Below the pieces are notes generated by a model that made no database searches, was not told the origin of the DNA, and saw only the letters and a program-made list of their open reading frames with translations. 64,000 bases of DNA from Cerrena zonata (taxonomy: Eukaryota; Basidiomycota; Agaricomycetes; Polyporales; Cerrenaceae), in assembly GCA_038087015.1 (NCBI GenBank), contig JASBNA010000014.1:62001-126000 (forward strand), written 5' to 3'. The position numbers and the translations under genes were made by a program. Below are positions 50,292 to 61,257 of the stretch, one piece after another (position 1 is the first letter of the stretch; the number at the start of each line of letters is the position of its first letter).

Positions 50292-53200
50292 TTACTCGGG
50301 AACGAAGATCCTGCCGAACAATGACCTGCCACGGTTACGTGCGCTGGCAGTTGAAGGACGAGAATTTGAAGGACGAGACGGGCGAGAAGACGATGCTGCT
50401 GCGGAGGCACGCGAGGGAGCTGCAGGTCGGGATGACGAGGATGACGAGGATGATCCAGTTGATCCAGTTGATCCAGTTGCGGGACGTGCGGGGGCCGCAG
50501 GACGAGATGATGAGGATGCTCCGGATGCAGCTGATGGACGAGAGGATGATGATCCAGCGGCGGGCCGAGCAGGAGCTGCAGGTCGGTTAGAGGCTGCAGG
50601 ACGTGCAGGTGCTGATGGACGAGATGTTGAGGCAGATGTGGTACTACCTGTCGTTCCAGAGCCTGTTGTTGAGCCTGTCGTAGAGCCGGTAGTAGAACCA
50701 GAGCCTGTGGTCGACCCAGACGATGTACTTCCGGTCGTGTCAGAGCCTGTGGTTGTACCTGAGCCGGTTGTGGTGTCAGAGCCGGTAGTTGAACCAGTGG
50801 ATGAGCCAGTTGTGGTAGTGGTACCGGAGCCAGTTGTGTCGCTACCTGTGGTGGTTGAGCCAGAGCCGGTTGTGGTGGTGTCCGAGCCAGTTGTAGAGTC
50901 GCTGCCAGTGCTGGTGGTGTCACTTCCTGTGGTATCCGAGCCAGTGGTGTCACTGTCGGTTGTGGTAGTACCAGAGCCAGTAGTGTCGCTGCCCGTGGTA
51001 GTGTCACTGCCCGTGGTGGTGTCACTGCCAGTGGTGGTTGAACCAGAGTTGGTTGTGGTAGAGTCCGAACCGGTAGTAGAGTCACCAGAGCCTGTTGTAG
51101 AATCGGACCCTGCAGTGGTGGTAGTATCGGTTCCTGTAGAAGTGGTGTCACTTGAACCAGTGGTGGTGTCACTACCAGTTGAGGTAGAATCATCGCCAGA
51201 GCCGGTTGAAGTATCACTGCTACCAGATGAAGTATCATCAGAACCAGTGGAAGTAGTATCGCTACCACCTATACAAATGTGTGTTAGAATGGTTCCGGGG
51301 GAAAGGTGTTAGAGAAACGTACCTGTGGTAGTTGTACCGTCGCTGGAAGATGTACTGTCATCACCGGTGGTGGTAGTATCGTCACCAGTTGTCGTATCGC
51401 TGCCGGTAGATGTAGTGTCATCACCAGTAGTGCTGGTAGTGTCGCCACCAGTAGTGGTACTGTCGCTGCCGGTGGTGGTAGTGGTGGTATCGTCGCCGGT
51501 GGTGGTAGTAGTAGTAGAGTCGTCTCCAGCTGTGGTAGTATCATCGCCGGTGGTAGTAGTGTCATCACCAGTGGTGGTAGACTCGCCACCAGATGTGTTG
51601 TCGCTGCCGGTAGTCGGAGTGTCATCACCAGTGGTAGTAGTGTCGGTGTCGCTACCGGTAGATGTAGTATCATCACCAGAAGTGTTGGTAGTGTCGTCAC
51701 CAGTAGTGGTAGTGGTGGTATCGTCGCCGGTACTGGGAGCGTCATCGCCGGTGGTGGTGGTAGTAGTAGCAGTGTCATCTCCAGTTGTGGTATTATCATC
51801 GCCGGTGGTAGTGGTGTCAACACCAGTAGTGGTGGTCGTGTCATCACCAGTGTTGGTAGTGGTAGTATCGTCGCCGGTGCTGGTAGTGTCACTTCCAGAG
51901 GTGATAGTATCATCGCCGGTAGAGGGAGTATCATCACCATTAGTGGTAGTGTCATCGCCAGTGGTGGTGGTAGTTGTGGTGTCGTCTCCAGTTGTAGTGT
52001 CGCTGCCGGTAGTGGTAGTGTCGTCACCAGTTGTGGTAGTACTATCGCCGGTGGTAGTAGTGTCATCACCAGTACTGGGAGTATCGTCACCGCTTGAACC
52101 TGTAGAATGTCCGTGTGGTAAGAAATCATGAATTGTCAAGTGCCCATACACTTTGACATACCTGTAGAGGAATCACCAGAAGTGGAAGAGTCGCCGGTTG
52201 TAGTGGTTGAGTCATCAGAGGAGGTTGTATCATCCCCACCGGTGGTAGTCGAATCACCCGCATCGGTGGTTGTTGTATCGTCAGAGCCACCTGTCGTTGT
52301 AGTAGTGTCATCGCCGGTTGTACCTACTCGTAAGTATTAGTGTTTTTCTTTGCATCTATGTAAAAGGGTAACATACCCGTGGTGTCGTCGCCTGTGGTAG
52401 TAGTGTCACTACCCGTGGTAGATGTATCGTCACCAGTTGTAGTGTCACCTGTAGTAGTGCCGTCTGAGCCATCAGTCGTGGTGTTATCGCTTGATGTATC
52501 ATCTGAAGATCCGTTTCCGGTAGTTGTGGTACTGTCGCCAGTGGTGTCGCTGCCAGTGGTAGTATCGTCACCAGTAGAAGAGTTGTCGCCAGTGGTCGTG
52601 GTATCATCGCCAGAAGTGTTGGTAGTGTCGTCACCGGTAGTGGTACTGTCGCTTCCGGTGGTCGTATCGTCACCAGTGGTGGTAGTGGTAGTATCATCGC
52701 CGGTGCTGGTAGTGTCACTTCCAGAGGTGGTGGTATCATCGCCGGTAGAGGGAGTGTCGTCACCACTAGTGGTAGTGTCATCGCCAGTGGTGGTAGTAGT
52801 GGTGTCGTCTCCGGTTGTGGTGTCGCTGCCGGTGGTAGTAGTATCGTCACCAGTTGTGGAGTCACTGCCGGTAGTGGTAGAGTCGTCACCGGTGGTGGTA
52901 GTGTCATCACTGCTTGTGGTGTCGCTGCCGGTTGTTGTATCGTCCCCAGTAGAAGTGTTGTCGTCAACGGTGGTGGTGTCGCTGCCGGTAGTTGTAGAAT
53001 CATCACCAGTTGGGGTACTATCGTCACCAGTGGAGGTAGTATCGTCGCCAGAAGTAGTACCATCGTTTCCGGTGGCCGTGTCATCACCAGTAGCAGTAGT
53101 GTCGTCACCAGTGGCGGTAGTGTCACTTCCAGTGGTGGTGTCGCTATCGGTAGATGAAGTGTCGTCACCAGTTGTTGAGTTGTCACCGGTGGTGGTTGTG

Positions 53201-56200
53201 TCGTCACCAGTAGTAGTAGAAGTAGTATCGTCACCAGTTGTGGTGTCGCTAGCCGCGGTGTCACTTCCAGAGGTATTAGAATCATCAGCGGGGGAAGTGT
53301 CGTCGCCGGTGGGCGTTGTAGTCACACCGCCAGTAGTGGTGTCATCACCAGTGGTAGTGTCACTGCCAGACGTAGTAGAATCGTCACCGGTAGTGGTATC
53401 ATCACCAGTGGTAGTGGTGTCGCTTTCAGAGGTGGTCGTGTCATCATCGGTGCTAGAAGTACCATCATCGGTAGTTGAACCGTCACCGGCAGTACTGGAA
53501 GTGTCATCGCCACTAGTGGTGGTAGTCGTGGGGTCTGAAGAGCCATCGTCTGTGGCGGTAGTGTCATTGGTTGTACCGGCAGACGTATCGTCTTGTGAGG
53601 GAAGTTAGAATGTAAGGATAATTGGCGTCAATTTATAAACTTACCTGATGAAGAGTTGTCTGCAGTGGTGGTTGTGTCATCGCCAGTAGTAGTAGATGTA
53701 CCGTCCGAAGAAGTATCATCTCCAGTGGTCGTCGTACTGCCACTGGAAGTGTCGTCTGAGGTAGTATCATCACCAGTGGTTGTAGCTCCGGAAGAGTTAT
53801 CGTCTGCGGTGGTGGCTCCAGTTACCGTACCATCTGAGGATGAACCATCAGTCGTGGTGTCAGAAGAGGTCGTGTCGGTAGGAGTGCTGTCAGTGGTAGT
53901 GTCGTCTGACGAAGTATCATCGCCGGTAGTGGTCGAGTCATCTGTGGATGTACCAGTGGACGTATCGTCTGAGTTGCGAGTTAATTAAACTATATGATTG
54001 ACAACGAGTGAAGCATCCTTACCTGAGCCAGCGGAAGAGTCGTCGGTAGTAGTAGAAGTATCATCTGAGGTTGTTGTTCCATCACCGGTGGTATCTGTAG
54101 AGGTACCATCGTTGGTGGTGGTGGTGGTGGTGGTGGTGTCGTCCGAAGGTGTGTCATCACCGGTAGTGGTGGTGTCATCAGATGACGGGTCGTCACTAGT
54201 ACCTGCAGAAGAATCGTCTAAAGACGTGTTAGTATTGACTTTTGCGTTTGTTGGAAGAAAGAAACATACCTGTAGACGTTCCATCAGTTGTAGTGGTGGA
54301 AGGACTATCCGTAGAAGTATCATCCGAGCTAGCATCGTCAGATGAGGTACCAGTGGTAGTGGTATCATCAGCCGAAGAGCCAGTGGTGGTACCATCAGTA
54401 GCAGCAGTGTCATCACTTGTACCATCGGTGGTAGTACTGGTACCTGCACTGGAATCGTCCGAAGAGGTATCATCGTTTGCTCCAGTGGTATCAGTAGTGG
54501 TAGTACCCGCAGTGGTGTCGTCTACCGTGGCGTCTGAAGAAGTGTCATCAGGAGCAGTAGTGTCGGTAGTAGTGTCGGTAGTAGTGGATGAAGTTGTGTC
54601 GGCTACAGTGTCATCAGACGACGTGTCTGATCCAGTAGTGTCGGTAGTGGTGGTGTCCGCTGCAGTGTCATCTGCTGTACCCTCTGTAGAAGTATTGTCA
54701 GAGGTGGTACTGTCGGTAGACGTGGTCGGGGTGGTGTCGGTAACGGTACTATCAGAAGAAGTGTCCGAGGTTGTGTCAGCGACAGTACCATCGGACGAAG
54801 TGTCTGAAGCAGTGTCGTCCACTGTGGGGGTAGTAGTAGTAGTGTCTGACGAAGTATCATCGGCCGTAGTACCATCAGTAGCGGTACTATCGGTAGCGGT
54901 GTCGTCTGCGGTACCGTCAGTGGCGGTTGTGGTATCAGTGCTGCCAGATGTGTCATCTAGAAACGAGAATAAGTATCTTTGGATAAGATTGAAAAGGAAG
55001 GGGAATTACCTGTAGATGTACCAGTCGTGGTAGGAGTCGTGTCTACTGTAGTGGAATCAGTAGAGTCACTACCCGTGGTATCGTCCGACGAGTCATCAGC
55101 TACGGTAGTATCGCTTGAAGATGTATCATCTGAGGCGGTAGCATCCGTAGTAGTATCGGTAGTGCCTGCAGTAGTGTCATCAGACGAAGTGTCTAAAGAA
55201 GGAGTTAGTAGATATATTAAAAGAAGAGGAAATCATGCATACCCGTTGAGCTATCAGTCGCAGTGGTGACGGGAGTTGTGTCTGTGGAAGTGTCATCAGA
55301 TGTGCTGTCGACAGTTGTATCCGTAGTACCGGCACTGGTGTCATCAGCAGCGGTAGTGTCAGACGAAGTATCGTCCGAAGCAGTAGTGTCAGACGCAGTG
55401 TCGTCGGCGGCAGTGTCATCACTAGTAGTGGTGGTGGTGGTACTATCGGTAGCGGTATCGTCCGGGGCAGTAGTGGTTGTATCGTCCGAAGGCGTACCAG
55501 TAGTAGCAGTGGTGTCTGAAGAAGTGTCCGCAGGGGCGTCACTATCAGCAGAAGTATCGGTGGTCGAATCGTCCACCGCAGTCGTGTCGCTGCTAGTATC
55601 ATCAGAACCACTCGACGTTGTAGTCGTAGCCGAAGTATCTGTTCGAACGAGATGTAAATATCGAGAAAAATGAGGTAATGATAATGATTTACCTGGTGTA
55701 GTATCCGATGACGTAGTCACTGTATCGCTGCTGGTATCAACAGGATCGGAAGACGAAGTGTCGGTTGAATCGGTAGTATCGGTATCATCATCAGTCGACG
55801 AAGTATCAGTGCTGACAGTCGAAGGAGAGTCAGAACTGGTGTCGGTTGAAGTGGTATCGGTACTAGAAGTGTCAGGGGTCGTGTCACTGCTGGTGTCATC
55901 TGAAGAAGTGTCTGAGCGACCAAAATGAGTATGGACGCAATGGAGTTGTCTACGAAGAACTTTACCTGTCGTATCCGTAGTGGTAGGGTGTCACCGTACT
56001 GCTGGTGGTATCATCAGCAGTGTCATCAGCAGTGTCGTCAGCCGAAGTGACGGTAGAGCTCGTGTCGGTAGAACCAGTTGAGCTTGTGTCTGAAGTTGTA
56101 TCAGAGCTGGTATCAGTCGACGGAGCATCAGAGCTCGTGTCAGACGAGGTAGTGTCGGTACTGGTGGTGGTGTCAGGAGTGGTAGTATCAGTCGACGTGG

Positions 56201-57415
56201 TGTCGGCGGTGCTATCAGTCGATGCAGTATCAGTGGAGGGAGTAGTGCTCGATGTATCTTCAAAACAAAGGTGAGAACACAGTCAATGACGAGATGGGAA
56301 GTATCTTACCTGAAGCTGTATCGCTCGTGGAATCTGCAGCTGTGGTGTCATCAGCCGTAGTGTCTTCGGCGGTAGTATCTGCAGCTGTAGTATCTGCGGC
56401 TGCAGTATCATCAGCCGAAGTGTCTGCTGTTGTGGTGTCTGCGGCGGTAGTGTCTGAAGCCGTAGTGTCTGAAGCCGTAGTATCAGAAGCTGTAGTGTCG
56501 TCGGCGGTAGTATCTGCAGCTGTGGTATCTGCGGCTGCAGTGTCATCTGCCGTAGTGTCTGCAGCTGTGGTGTCTGCGACGGTAGTGTCTGAAGCCGTAG
56601 TATCAGAAGCTGTAGCGTCGGAAGCCGTAGTGTCGTCGGTGGTAGTATCTGCAGCTGTAGTATCTGCGGCTGCAGTGTCATCAGCGGTAGTATCTGCAGC
56701 GGTAGTGTCTGCAGCTGTGGTGTCTGCAGCTGTGGTGTCCGAGGTAGTAGTGTCGTCAGCCGTAGTGTCTGCAGCTGTGGTGTCTGCGGCCGTAGTGTCT
56801 GAAGCCGTAGTATCAGAAGCTGTAGTGTCGTCGGCGGTAGTATCTGCAGCTGTGGTATCTGCGGCTGCAGTGTCATCAGCGGTAGTATCAGCAGCGGTAG
56901 TATCAGCAGCGGTAGTGTCTGCAGCGGTAGTATCTGCAGCGGTAGTGTCTGCAGCTGTAGTGTCTGCGGCGGTAGTGTCTGAAGCCGTAGTGTCTGAAGC
57001 CGTAGTGTCTGAAGCCGTAGTGTCTGAAGCCGTAGTGTCTGAAGCCGTAGTGTCTGAGGCCGTAGTATCAGATGATGTATCGGCAGCTGTAGTGTCGGCA
57101 GCGGTGGTGTGGTATCGTCAGCATCAGTATCTGAAGCCGCGGTGTCGTCAGCCGTGCTGTCAGCAGCTGTAGTGTCTGCGGTAGCAGGAGTGTCACTAGT
57201 GGTTGTAGTAGTATCCACAACAGTGCTTCCGGTGTCTGGGACTAGAGAGTAAGAGACGATGAGTAAAGCTAGTGAGGTATAACCCAAAGGATGTACATAC
57301 CTTCGTCAGCACGGATAGCGATTCCGTGGCGAGTAGTAAAGGTAGGCCTAGCAGCTACGAGCAAAGGGTTGCAGGTAGCAGCCAAGACGACCAAAATTTT
57401 GAAGAGGTTGCGCAT
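50292..57415 (-). CDS. Very large secreted Asp/Thr/Ser-rich repeat protein, 13 exons, all introns phase 1
   Basis: Unrecognised, about 2,150 residues. ATG 57413-57415 with a signal peptide (MRNLFKILVVLAATCNPLL, then VAARPT); stop TAA 50292-50294 after ...RSLFGRIFVPE. Exons: 57301-57415, 56310-57241, 55966-56257, 55693-55911, 55243-55638, 55010-55192, 54270-54956, 54023-54217, 53645-53968, 52377-53591, 52162-52323, 51323-52099, 50292-51268. Introns are 50-62 bp and each falls after the first base of a Gly or Asp codon. N-terminal third: DTTAA/DTTAS units. Middle: DDTSSD and TDTT units. C-terminal third: GDDTTTTGSDTT units. The last 100 or so residues change to RPAAPARPA with Ser runs. Almost no aromatic, Cys or Lys residues, so it should be disordered, acidic and heavily O-glycosylated. 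No transmembrane or GPI signal at the end. Cell-wall, mucin-like or cation-binding roles are inference. Exon 3 has one base too many (GGG 55986-55988) and exon 2 is off by one near 57101-57115. Confidence 0.8.
50640..53580 (-). repeat. Degenerate minisatellite coding GDDTTTT/GSDTTT units
   Basis: Irregular 18-30 bp units, on the + strand of the type TCACCAGTGGTGGTAGTGTC, spread over four exons and interrupted by introns. Variation is mostly third-base and unit length. Seen directly. Confidence 0.85.
56320..57110 (-). repeat. 15-bp minisatellite coding DTTAA/DTTAS
   Basis: About 50 units of 15 bp (on the + strand of the type GTAGTGTCTGCAGCT) in exon 2 of the giant gene. A homogeneous run of six nearly identical GTGTCTGAAGCCGTA units lies at 56975-57065. 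Seen directly. Confidence 0.88.
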
Positions 57416-58506
57416 GTTGATTATCAGAGGGTTCGTAAGGTAACGTCGTATTAGAGAGTCGTAAGATAGAGCGTGAGGTGAAGCGTAAGGTAGAGCGTAA
57501 GAAGATGCGTAAGATAGAGTGGAGTTGGTTCAATGAAGTCGTTGGCAGTTGTCGTAAAGAGGTTGCGAGCTGCTGCTGAAGTTTGACGAAAAAACGGCCA
57601 GGGTTTTATACCTATTCCGAGGGTCCCAAAGGATGGGCGACTTAGGACGCATCCATGCAAATGTTACCCGAAGTAGACATCCGCTATGCTGAGGAATCCG
57701 AGGCGGAAGGAAGTGGTAGGGTAGGACGATGCGCCATCCGAACCGAGTGTCAGTGGGGTGCGCATCTAGAAACCGAGGGATTACAGGCCGCCCATTGGCT
57801 CTTTGCGTCGGAAGGCTGGAAGGCGGCCACCTCGGAACGAGGTTCCTTGCCCTGATCGAGCGGAAGGATGGTATTTCGGAGTGAGTAGGCTCGTTCGGTG
57901 TGGATGACGGAGCGGATGTCCAAGGAAGGAAGGATGGTGGTACATCCGCCCCGCCAAGTAAGCAGAGTCACGATACCTTGCAGCCTGAAGACGTTTGAAA
58001 AGGAATTTATTGCAGGTACAAACATGTCCCGAGAGCAAAAAACATAGAGGGAGAAGACGGATGTGTGTCTAAGCTGTGCAGGTTGCAAGTTAGACTCTGA
58101 ATACGATAGCTGCCTGATTGGGCGAGTGGGTCTGCGTGTGTTTGGGCGCCCGGGAATGATATTGAGCTCGCTGCGGGGAACGATGCCAAGGTTAGGCGAG
58201 ACTACGGCGGACATTTTGAATAAACATATGCGATTTGATTTCTACCTGCATACATGTCTGTGTCGTCGAGGACGATGAGCAGAGCGCAGGATGTTGGGCG
58301 GACTGGGAGTGGATGAGAGGTGAGAAAGAGAGACGGGTGGCCGGCAAGCGCGGGATCTTGCGGTGGGAGGGAGCGACCTTTGTTGGTGCTCGCTGTGTCT
58401 TCATCTTCCACCGTCGTCCCAGGCTTTCTGCTCGCTCTTTCCTCGCCCCCAGCTCACATCTCTCTGCATGCACTAGGCAGTCGACTGCATCGCCTTTCCA
58501 GAGGCC
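57416..58506. other. Divergent promoter region
   Basis: 1.1 kb between the giant gene and the type II membrane protein gene, read away from each other. CGGAAGG recurs at about 57704, 57808 and 57860, with GGAAGGAAGG near 57920. A pyrimidine-rich tract (58405-58470) precedes the rightward gene. Open frames on both strands lack support. Confidence 0.4.
57434..57525 (-). repeat. Short imperfect tandem repeats in the leader of the giant gene
   Basis: Six or so units of 12-16 bp of the form GCGTAAGGTAGA on the + strand, just upstream of the start codon and probably in the 5' untranslated region. Confidence 0.6.
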
Positions 58507-60719
58507 ATGATCATTCTCGATAACGAGACAGAGCAGCATCCAAAGCTTGCACAACCCATTCCCGCCTATACCATTCCTGTCAACCGTTGCTCCACTTCCT
58601 CTTCATCTCTTCCCGACTACGATGCATCTGAAGCTCTACACCAGAAACCATTGAAGCCGCCGAGGCGTCGCATATCGAGGCTCTGGAAGATCATCATCTG
58701 CGTCGTTTTCGTTTACTGCTTTTTGACGCTGGCTGTCGGCGTGCCCCTCTTGGTCGTCGTAAGTCCCACAACCTCTAGTCTTGCTCGCCCTTGGCTTAAC
58801 GATTCCTTCTCTCTATAGAAACTAAAGGAACATTATCCAAAATCTGCCTCTGCGCCCGCGGGATGGAGTCCTCAACAAGCAAACGTCGTCGTAATTCCCG
58901 GCATGGAGCTGGCGAATAACCCACCAGCTTTCGAGGATGAAGACGATTGCGATGCTTGGACCAAGGTGGATCGTACTGAAGAGCATATGAAGCTTGCTCA
59001 GTGAGTCATTATCATCTATTTATCAAGGTCATTTCTTGCGTCCAAGTGGTTTTCGAGATGTCCGCTCGCCCCACTTTACTCGCGAAGCTTGTGTAATCTG
59101 TGATTATTGGCCATGTCCACTCATTATCTCAAACAACCTGGGCACTCTTCGTGGTTGTTTCTGAGATCGATGAGTCTCGCTACTCTCCACCGCCGAACAT
59201 ACGAGAACTCGCAATGGCTTCAGTGTCACAGATCACAACTTCTTCTCTAGTATGCGCAATTAAGGGTCATTTCCCCCTTGTTACAGTACCCATAGCCCAT
59301 CGAGTACTAACTAGCATTTACAGCCTAAACTACACCATCCCGTTTAGTGGCAATATTTTTATTGGATCGAACGGCTCCTACATGACAGACGGCCCCGACA
59401 AGTCAATATCGGGGACGATCTTTGTTGACATCAACGACGATTCTTCTGTGCAGGACATGGATTTCCAACTCTCGATGGCTTACAACCACTCACACACCAT
59501 GAATAGAACCCACGTCTGTCGAACAAATAAGATGGACAACACTGGTGTCTATATCTATGTGCGTTACATACCGCTGCTTGCGGGTCACCAATCTAACACT
59601 TCTCCCACCCCACCAGATACCAAACGACCTCGACTCCGATGACATTCTTACCTTTAACATCACTCTTCTCCTACCTCAGCCCGGCCCTGCGATCAACTAC
59701 TCCAGTTTTGCCACCATGCTTCCACTCTTTCACCAACACTACGGCTACCTCTCACCTACCATCAAGTTCCGTCAGGTCTTCTTAGGCGGACCCAAATCAA
59801 CCGTGCTGGCCGATGTGAGTTTCCCACCCACCAACATGATACTGTAACCGGAACTGCTGATTGCTAATCCATTCCATACGGCTCTGAACAGTCATTCGCC
59901 GCGGACAGCCTTGCTATCATGAGCTCTCCCGGCAACATCACAGGGTCATTCCAAGCGGGATACCAATTGGTTTTAGAAACCATGTCCGCGTAAGCTTTCT
60001 CTTGGCTCCCTTACTTTGGTGACGGTCCTCTCACCACCTAAACCTTTTTTATGCTCATAGTCCTATATCTGCCAACATCTCGATGCATACAAGTGGTGAT
60101 TGGGCTCAGTCTATAGTTCGGCTAAATACCGGGAATGAGTGAGTGTGGTTCGCAACACTGCATCTTTCCGGTTACCAAGTTCTCTAATTCTTCTTCCCTT
60201 TTAAGTCCTTTAAGCGCAGAGATCTCCCTTGTACCCACGAAAGGCAAGAAGTCACAAAAGTATCCCGCCTTCTACATCGACGTCAACACCTTCAGTGCAC
60301 CGTTATATCTATCCATATCACAAAAACCTGAGGATGAAGACGACCTCACCCCTGTCTTCCTACATGCAAGTAACAATTTAGGGGCAGTCCGGGTTGAAAT
60401 GGACAGCCATTATGAAGGTACATTCACTGCTCAGACGGAGTATGCCAGGACCGTGGTACTGGATACTCCAACTGGTGGGATTACTGCGGATGATACAGAC
60501 AATCTGGCTTCGAATGCGACTTTTGTCAAAACCACGCCTGATTCAGCGCAGGATCCGTTCGGACGGACGTTGTACTACGATTCTGTTTCTGCTACTTCTG
60601 TTCACGGTTGGGTGGGACGAGGGAAAAGACCAAGCATGATGTCTACATCAGGCGCTCCAGGGTGCATTGAAATTATGTCAGTGCTAAGTCCAGTGACGTT
60701 AGAACTTGGACAGCCGTAA
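58507..60719 (+). CDS. Type II membrane protein with large glycosylated ectodomain
   Basis: Not assigned with certainty; it resembles a basidiomycete-specific family of single-pass proteins (I suspect the one catalogued as DUF7330). ATG 58507, TAA 60717-60719, about eight exons. N-terminal 58 residues are cytosolic with PPRRRISRLW just before the membrane, then one helix (IIICVVFVYCFLTLAVGVPLLVV). The ectodomain contains many N-glycosylation sequons (NGSY, NHSH, NRTH, NITL, NITG, NISM, NATF) and alternating beta-type text such as SGNIFIGSNGSYMTDG and GAVRVEMDSHYEGTFTAQTE. A PDSAQDPFGRTLYYDSVS segment lies near the end. No catalytic motif visible. Frame intact through all exons. Confidence 0.75.
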
Positions 60720-61257
60720 CAGGTCTTGCCTCGTCTCTCCGACCGCCTTCTCCTTCACCCGTTCCTTCATAACTCCCCCCACGCCTTAACCTCCTTTGAT
60801 ATCGTTGTTCTTTTTTTGCGTTCATATTCATATAAGTACGATGCTCTGATTTTTTTTACTCAAACCTTTCACATTCTATCTGGAGTATTTTTTGCCAACA
60901 TCCATCCTCTCCTTTGTTCATAGCCAGAGCTTCATGGGACGTTCCTATCAATATGTATTTGTACCTTAGTGTAGTTTGTAGATTATAGTTCTTTCTGGAA
61001 TCACTATTGATTCGTTTCCACTCACATACGATCGTGATGCATTCTAAACTCTCATCCGCCGAATGTCTCCCCGCATTTAAGTTCTTGCTTTTGAGCATCA
61101 ACCACCAGCAGTATGTCACCAAGGTCTTCCAAAACCCTCGAATCCCTCAATGCTTGTGCATGCTTCGTTGCCGCACACCGATAGTTTCTTGCATTTGAAG
61201 GAGTGTACTTACGCTTGCTCTGTACTGCGGTCAAAAAAGTATACTTTTTACACTACT
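60720..61257. other. Intergenic between converging genes
   Basis: 0.54 kb of 3' flank from both sides, T-rich around 60810-60860. No gene. Confidence 0.4.

Noticed and set aside
51325..53608. Long + strand open frames rich in Val, Ser and Pro (up to 409 codons)
   Set aside because: They are exact complements of the Asp/Thr repeat, cross the introns of the real gene and have no start context or signal.
50640..57110. CRISPR-like array
   Set aside because: Units are coding, contiguous and in frame, without spacers; the organism is a eukaryote.
56283..57287. 334-codon - strand Leu/Gln-rich frame
   Set aside because: Out-of-frame reading of the 15-bp repeat caused by the indel near 57101-57115; the phase-1 introns support the DTTAA frame.
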